DNA of 64,000 bases from Methylocystis bryophila (GTDB taxonomy: Bacteria > Pseudomonadota > Alphaproteobacteria > Rhizobiales > Beijerinckiaceae): the NCBI RefSeq assembly GCF_027925445.1, contig NZ_AP027149.1, forward strand, positions 1,240,001-1,304,000, given 5' to 3'. Position numbers and translations under genes: made by a program. This document shows positions 61,101-64,000 of the stretch, piece by piece. The stretch's first letter is position 1; every line of letters starts with the position of its first letter. The notes beneath the pieces are model-generated. The model was not told the DNA's origin and made no database searches. It saw nothing but the letters and a program-made list of their open reading frames with translations.

Positions 61101-61552
61101 GCCAGACCCTCGACTATCTCGGAACGGCGCGCTTGCGTATGGGCTATGTGCTGCGCCCGAGCCTGCTCGTCTTCGCAACGGGCGGCCTCGCCTATGGCGG
61201 GACGAACCTCGTCGCCAACACCCAAGTCCTGAGCGTCGGCCCCACCGGCAACGTCGCCACGCTCGGCGGGGGATCGACGTCGAGCGCGCAGACGCGCGCG
61301 GGCTTTTCGGTCGGCGGCGGCTTCGAGTGGATGTTCCTGCCGGGCCTCAGCGCCAAGGCGGAATATCTCTTCTACGACCTCGGCTCTCACGGTCTCGCCG
61401 CACCACAATATTCGGTGAGCCTGCCGGCGGGCCCGGCGCTTGCCGATGTGACCACCGCCTTCCATGCGCGCGCCAACGGCCAGCTCGTCCGCGCCGGCTT
61501 GAACTACCACTTCGACTGGGCCGCGCCGGAAGCGATCGTCGCCAAATATTGA
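58109..61552 (+). CDS. TonB-dependent receptor fused to an Omp25-like beta-barrel
   Basis: There are 1147 residues from the ATG at 58109. Signal peptide (LLALTVASIVAPASA), a Pro/Ala-rich linker (about 45-115), a plug domain with VPGLVVTQHSGEGKANQYQL and YLDGMPLNMPTHGHGQGYAD, and the receptor barrel to about 833. A linker follows, then residues about 890-1147 form a second outer-membrane barrel of the Omp25/RopB type: WTGFYLGATTGVVWGANNN, VGVEADLQG, LRMGYVLRPSLLVFATGGLA, FEWMFLPGLSAKAEYLFYDL and LVRAGLNYHF. The frame is unbroken, so it is a true fusion. Substrate unknown; a nickel or cobalt chelate fits the context. Confidence 0.88.
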   Translation: MSRRNQLIETSLLALTVASIVAPASAQTALPDISIGQKKPKVVHQAPQPTVKPVQPRVAQPAPASPPTQARAPAPAPRPAASTRPSVAARAPASAPSAPQPAPSPPASAEQTRVEQAEQRFNARQETSSERFTTGKEINAVPFSRPGEALETAVPGLVVTQHSGEGKANQYQLRGFQLDHGTDFALYLDGMPLNMPTHGHGQGYADANFLIPELLSYVVARKGPYFADEGDFSSAGAVHIYYKDEVPKGLFTATMGSFDYGRLLAIDNNKVNGGTLLSAIELGIYNGPWTIPDAAHKINGVFRWTTGTPENGLAIDAMAYANRWHSSDQIPQRAVTEGFISRWGNIDPSDRGNTTRFSLSGRWTQTDAQSHSVVEAFAIHSTLNLFNDFDYFLTQPLIGDQFHQFDRRYILGLKAEHGQKYEIAGIPIETRIGLQSRYDNIRLGIQETYRTAAYDTLTNDQVPEGNVGLWTDTTIKWTPWLRTVTGMRGDFFAASIGDYQDPRFAPTGATFWNWPAPALFPTGPIWSGPWNSGQKVAVIESPKANIIFGPWEKTEFYLNFGEGFHSNDARGTVASISPVDGSQVAAVPLLTKSRGAEGGIRTKFIDGLDSTISLWWLNFDSESVFQGDTGNTMFGRPSRRYGIESTNRYTYSEWLRFDANFAVTHTRYRGWDTEQSAIYSTLLTPNAIGYFTYLGNAPGNYIPEGPSIIASANIELGRQTGWFGALKYRFKGGYPLTEDGYFKAPATAVLDLRAGYRWENGLKLQLDVINALDSRSDQITYAYGSLLQTDPLYWSCQSGAAPAAVCAIGQMDRHYHPLEPTAARVTLSGPLTLGAFDPLFAPQTGAHTPSGDFLALVDTLTEPPQPESQAGAKSDLPRHKATPRLVEPPTRWTGFYLGATTGVVWGANNNIYYANGPIGPGFDPGVALLGSGNLGESNAGFIGGGTAGYNLQLSPRALVGVEADLQGVLGGSGASNTVGTRPSYATPGGVLFGNFAASQTLDYLGTARLRMGYVLRPSLLVFATGGLAYGGTNLVANTQVLSVGPTGNVATLGGGSTSSAQTRAGFSVGGGFEWMFLPGLSAKAEYLFYDLGSHGLAAPQYSVSLPAGPALADVTTAFHARANGQLVRAGLNYHFDWAAPEAIVAKY

Positions 61553-61555
61553 GCG

Positions 61556-61948
61556 TCAGGCCCCGCCGCAGGTGTGCTCGGAGTCAGGAAGCTTCCAGCT
61601 CTTCTTCGTGCGCAGGTTCGTGGTGCGGTAAATCTTGCCGCGCTCGTCCCCCTTGGGGCAGTCCTGCGGCGCGCTGACGAGACACATGCGCGCCTTGTCG
61701 CCCTTTTTCGACTCTTCGATCTCCGGCACCGTGTCGTAGGAGACCTGATAGCCGCCATTGGCGAAGCGCACGGCGCTTCCCGAGCCGGGCACCGGCTCAT
61801 GCGTGCCGTCGTCCTGGAGGCGCGTCTCCACAGCGGTGATGGTCGTGGCCACGCAATCGCCCACGCGCGTCGGGAGGGACTCGGCGGCGAAGGCCGGCGC
61901 GGCGAAAAACAGTGCGGCGGCGATGAAGGCGAAACGAGGAACCGTCAT
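61556..61948 (-). CDS. Exported protein of unknown function
   Basis: There are 130 residues with a signal peptide (FAFIAAALFFAAPAFAAES) and three Cys in the mature part (RVGDCVATT, ARMCLVSAPQDCPKGDERG, EHTCGGA). The pattern VRFANGGYQVSYDTVPEI is typical of small periplasmic proteins of Rhizobiales. No function known. It converges with the receptor gene with a gap of three bases. Confidence 0.75.
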   Translation of the reverse strand: MTVPRFAFIAAALFFAAPAFAAESLPTRVGDCVATTITAVETRLQDDGTHEPVPGSGSAVRFANGGYQVSYDTVPEIEESKKGDKARMCLVSAPQDCPKGDERGKIYRTTNLRTKKSWKLPDSEHTCGGA

Positions 61949-62255
61949 CTGATTTCCTTGCGTGAAGAGCGGCAGGAGGCCGCTGGCCCGCGCTCACCCT
62001 AGCGCGCTTTCCGCCCGAACGGAATCGTTCGAGCAATAGGAAATCAATAGCCGGAGCGAATTAAGGATCACTCAACTTTCCTTCACTTCGCTCTGAGTGC
62101 GCGCCGCAAGGTCAGCTGCGTATTTCGGCCTCTAAGCTTACGGAGAGTTCATCCTTTTGGCCCTTGTCACGCCTTCGCGCGCGCGCCATATTCGGCCCAG
62201 CGGCCCGCGGCAACGCTTTTGAACGAAGCGGGCGGCCAAGCCAAACGAGGAACCC
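61949..62255. repeat. Divergent gap holding element copy 5
   Basis: A repeat unit runs from CTAG (61999-62002) to about 62040. It reads AGCGCGCTTTCCG, then CGAACGGAATCGTTCG (62016-62031), the inverted form of the hairpin in copies 1 and 2. The rest of this 307-base gap has CACTTCGCTCTGAG and an AT-rich stretch near 62050-62075 that may hold promoters. No gene seen. Confidence 0.6.
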
Positions 62256-63020
62256 ATGTCCAATTACGACCGCAATTACAGCTTTGGCGCGCAAGTCGGC
62301 CAAAAGGCGGCCGCGGAGATCGACCAGGGCCTGCGCGCCTACATGATCGGCGTCTATAACTACATGATGCTGGGTCTCGGCGTCACCGGCCTGGTCGCGC
62401 TCGGAACGAACATGCTGGCCGTCACCCACAGCGCCGCTGGCCATCTGGCGCTGACGCCTTTCGGCCAGACCATCTACATGAGCCCGCTGCGTTGGGTGAT
62501 CGTGCTCGCGCCGCTCGGCTTCGTCATGTTCCTGGGCGCCAAGGCGAATTCGATTTCCGCCGCGACCGCTCGGACGCTCTTTCTGGTCTTCGCGGCGCTC
62601 GTCGGCCTGTCGATGTCCTTCCTGCTCATGGTCTACACGGGCGGGTCGGTCGCGCAGATCTTCTTCGTCACCGCGGCGGCCTTCGGCGGCTTGAGCCTTT
62701 ACGGCTACACGACGCGGCGTGACCTGTCGGCGATGGGCTCGTTCCTGGTCATGGGCGTGTGGGGACTGGTGATCGCCGGTCTGGTGAACCTATTCCTGCA
62801 TAGCTCCAGCCTGCAGTTCGGCCTGTCGATCCTTGCGGTGCTGATCTTCTCGGGCCTGACGGCCTACGACACCCAGGCCATCAAGGACCAATATTACGAG
62901 GGCGATGGGTGGGAGGCCACCCAGAAGAAAAGCATCTTCGGCGCGCTGATGCTCTATCTCGACTTCATCAACATGTTCCAGTCGCTGCTCTATCTCTTCG
63001 GCCAGCAGCGCAGCAACTGA
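62256..63020 (+). CDS. Bax-inhibitor-1/YccA family membrane protein
   Basis: There are 254 residues with seven membrane helices. YNYMMLGLGVTGLVALGTNM starts the first helix, and the end LSILAVLIFSGLTAYDTQAI followed by DFINMFQSLLYLFGQQRS is the family hallmark with the conserved Asp pair. Members act as pH-gated calcium leak channels or bind FtsH. AGGAAC precedes the ATG. A strong terminator follows, so it is a single-gene unit. Confidence 0.94.
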   Translation: MSNYDRNYSFGAQVGQKAAAEIDQGLRAYMIGVYNYMMLGLGVTGLVALGTNMLAVTHSAAGHLALTPFGQTIYMSPLRWVIVLAPLGFVMFLGAKANSISAATARTLFLVFAALVGLSMSFLLMVYTGGSVAQIFFVTAAAFGGLSLYGYTTRRDLSAMGSFLVMGVWGLVIAGLVNLFLHSSSLQFGLSILAVLIFSGLTAYDTQAIKDQYYEGDGWEATQKKSIFGALMLYLDFINMFQSLLYLFGQQRSN

Positions 63021-63039
63021 CGATCGAGCTTTAGATGCG

Positions 63040-63072
63040 AAAAGGCCCCGCGTGAGCGGGGCCTTTTCTTTT
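63040..63072 (+). terminator. Rho-independent terminator
   Basis: AAAAGGCCCCGC (63040-63051), loop GTGA, and GCGGGGCCTTTT (63056-63067) form a perfect 12-bp stem, followed by CTTTTG. It ends the Bax-inhibitor-1 family gene 20 bases after its stop. Confidence 0.92.
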
Positions 63073-63346
63073 GCAGGATTTCTCGCAAGAAACTTTTTGT
63101 CTGGGACATTACCGTAGCTTAATAAGATTTCACGATTTAGCCGGCATTGGGCCATTGGCGAGACAGAAGCTCGATCCAATATTCCCTTCATTGCCTCGTG
63201 CGATGTCGTTCGCCTTCCGGTTTTCGTCAGCCCCCCAGCCCCCGGAAGGCTGCGACTGCCACGTTCGTGGCGATGGACGAGTCGGCAGAGAGCATCCCTC
63301 TCGCCGGCTCGTTCTGCTATAGCCGGCCTAGACGCGACCTGAGTTC
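63073..63346. other. Gap before lspA
   Basis: This stretch holds no coding frame I accept. The left part is AT-rich (ACCGTAGCTTAATAAGATTT, 63111-63130) and may hold a promoter. The right part is GC-rich. No repeat copy or riboswitch is evident. Confidence 0.4.
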
Positions 63347-63877
63347 ATGCGGATGGCCTTCGGCAAGACCCTCGACCTCTCCTTGAAATCCCCAAAAATC
63401 TTGGGCGCCGCCGCCGCTGCCGTCGCCTTTCTTCTCGATCAAGCGCACAAGCTCTGGATGCTCGACGTTTTCGGGGTGGCGGAGCGTGAGCCGATCCGAC
63501 TCACGCCTTTTCTGGACGTCGTGCTCTCCTGGAACCGCGGCATATCCTATTCGCTGCTGTCCGCGCGGGACGAGGTCGCGCGTTACGGTCTGCTCGGCCT
63601 GCAACTCGCGATCGTCGCGGGGCTGTGCTTCTGGCTGTGGCGCGCGCCGCGCCGTCTGACGGCCCTGGCCTTGGGGCTGATCGTCGGCGGCGCGCTCGGC
63701 AATGCGGCCGATCGGCTGCGCTACGGCGCCGTGGCGGACTTCTTCTTTTTCCACACGAGTCTGCCGGTGGGGCCGCTCGCCAATTACGTCTTCAACGTCG
63801 CCGATGCGCTGATCACTCTCGGCGTGGCGCTGATGCTCCTCGACGCCGCACGGAGCGGCAGGGACGGTCAGGCCTGA
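63347..63877 (+). CDS. lspA: Lipoprotein signal peptidase
   Basis: LspA cuts the signal peptide of prolipoproteins in the inner membrane. There are 176 residues with four helices. The two catalytic Asp motifs are GGALGNAADRLRYGAVADFF and YVFNVADALITLGVALMLL. SWNRGISYSLL is the conserved first-loop motif with G-I-S in place of the usual G-A-A/S-F. The stop codon is the first three bases of a repeat segment. Confidence 0.95.
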   Translation: MRMAFGKTLDLSLKSPKILGAAAAAVAFLLDQAHKLWMLDVFGVAEREPIRLTPFLDVVLSWNRGISYSLLSARDEVARYGLLGLQLAIVAGLCFWLWRAPRRLTALALGLIVGGALGNAADRLRYGAVADFFFFHTSLPVGPLANYVFNVADALITLGVALMLLDAARSGRDGQA

Positions 63878-63916
63878 CCGGAAAACCGCTTCCCACCTTT
63901 ACGCGACAGGCTCTCT
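63875..63916. repeat. Fragment of the palindromic family, copy 6
   Basis: TGACCGGAAAACCGCTTC (63875-63892) is the exact complement of 6361-6378 in copy 1, and CCCACCTTTACGCG after it resembles other members. It begins with the lspA stop codon TGA. Confidence 0.65.
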
Positions 63917-64000
63917 TCACTGAAAGTGAATGCGCTGGGAGGCGAAAAAGGCGCCGTCCGGGGGCGGCGGCGCGTGGGTCGCCGTGATCGCGCCGCGCAA
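63917..64000 (-). CDS. Possible end of a minus-strand gene
   Basis: The frame from the window edge to TGA (63917-63919) codes 27 residues ending ASQRIHFQ, with ITATHAPPPPDG before it. It would converge with lspA. The ATHAP wording is like the end of some CcmA heme-exporter ATPases, but the piece is too short to name. Confidence 0.25.
   Translation of the reverse strand: MRGAITATHAPPPPDGAFFASQRIHFQ

Noticed and set aside
1..64000. CRISPR arrays, insertion sequences, rRNA genes
   Set aside because: I saw no regular spaced repeats, no transposase gene with terminal repeats and no rRNA-like sequence.

Overview
The window looks like chromosomal DNA of a high-GC alphaproteobacterium of the Hyphomicrobiales (Rhizobiales). 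A member of the Methylocystaceae or Beijerinckiaceae would fit, but no methane or methanol oxidation gene is present to prove it. The reasons are the codon use and GC content, a rhizobial-type hup/hyp gene order, a PodJ-like polarity protein, dense four-base start/stop overlaps, and dispersed palindromic elements of the kind common in this order.

Region 1 (1-2 kb) holds the end of an unknown gene, an XRE repressor with a doublet operator, three small unknown genes and tRNA-Ser(TGA). It may be the edge of an integrated element. Region 2 (2-6.5 kb) holds acylphosphatase, panC, a gamma-glutamylcyclotransferase-like protein, a YdcF-like protein, the decayed end of a cation diffusion facilitator gene and an FAD oxidoreductase.

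Region 3 (6.6-28.6 kb, all on the minus strand) is a complete uptake hydrogenase locus. Read 5' to 3' it is hupU-hupV, hupS-hupL-hupC-hupD-(small membrane protein)-hupF-(692-aa helical-repeat exported protein)-(38-codon ORF)-hupG-H-I-J-K, hypA-B-F-C-D-E, then the response regulator hupR/hoxA and the kinase hupT/hoxJ. HupSL has the marks of an oxygen-tolerant membrane hydrogenase. HupUV is the H2 sensor, and both gas-channel substitutions known from sensor hydrogenases can be read. Upstream of hupS lies a near-consensus sigma-54 promoter with repeats behind it, so the expected circuit is H2 to HupUV, HupT, HupR/sigma-54 and hupSL.

Region 4 (28.6-42 kb) is mixed: an exported unknown protein, an RNA methyltransferase/TlyA/ABC exporter operon, an AT-rich gene for a heme-oxygenase-like diiron protein interrupted by a stop codon, an O-methyltransferase, thiD, a Sel1 protein, a ThiE-like protein, a divergent arsR/SDR pair with a clear operator, and a second ABC exporter. 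Region 5 (42-52 kb) holds the PodJ-like gene, with a palindromic element read in frame, and a fatty acid beta-oxidation set (fadE, fadA, fadB types).

Region 6 (52-61.5 kb) reads as a metal acquisition neighbourhood and is the most novel part. It has a NiCoT nickel/cobalt permease and a HupE/UreJ-type protein sharing a NikR-type operator, a free-standing copy of the HupE-type outer domain, a PepSY membrane protein, a CopC-like protein, a small secreted His-Cys-Lys repeat peptide, and a TonB-dependent receptor fused to a second outer-membrane beta-barrel. I infer that it feeds nickel to the hydrogenase. The right end holds an exported protein, a Bax-inhibitor-1 family protein and lspA.

A family of palindromic elements occurs at six or seven places. 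Several abut or supply the stop codon of the preceding gene, and one lies in frame inside the podJ-like gene.
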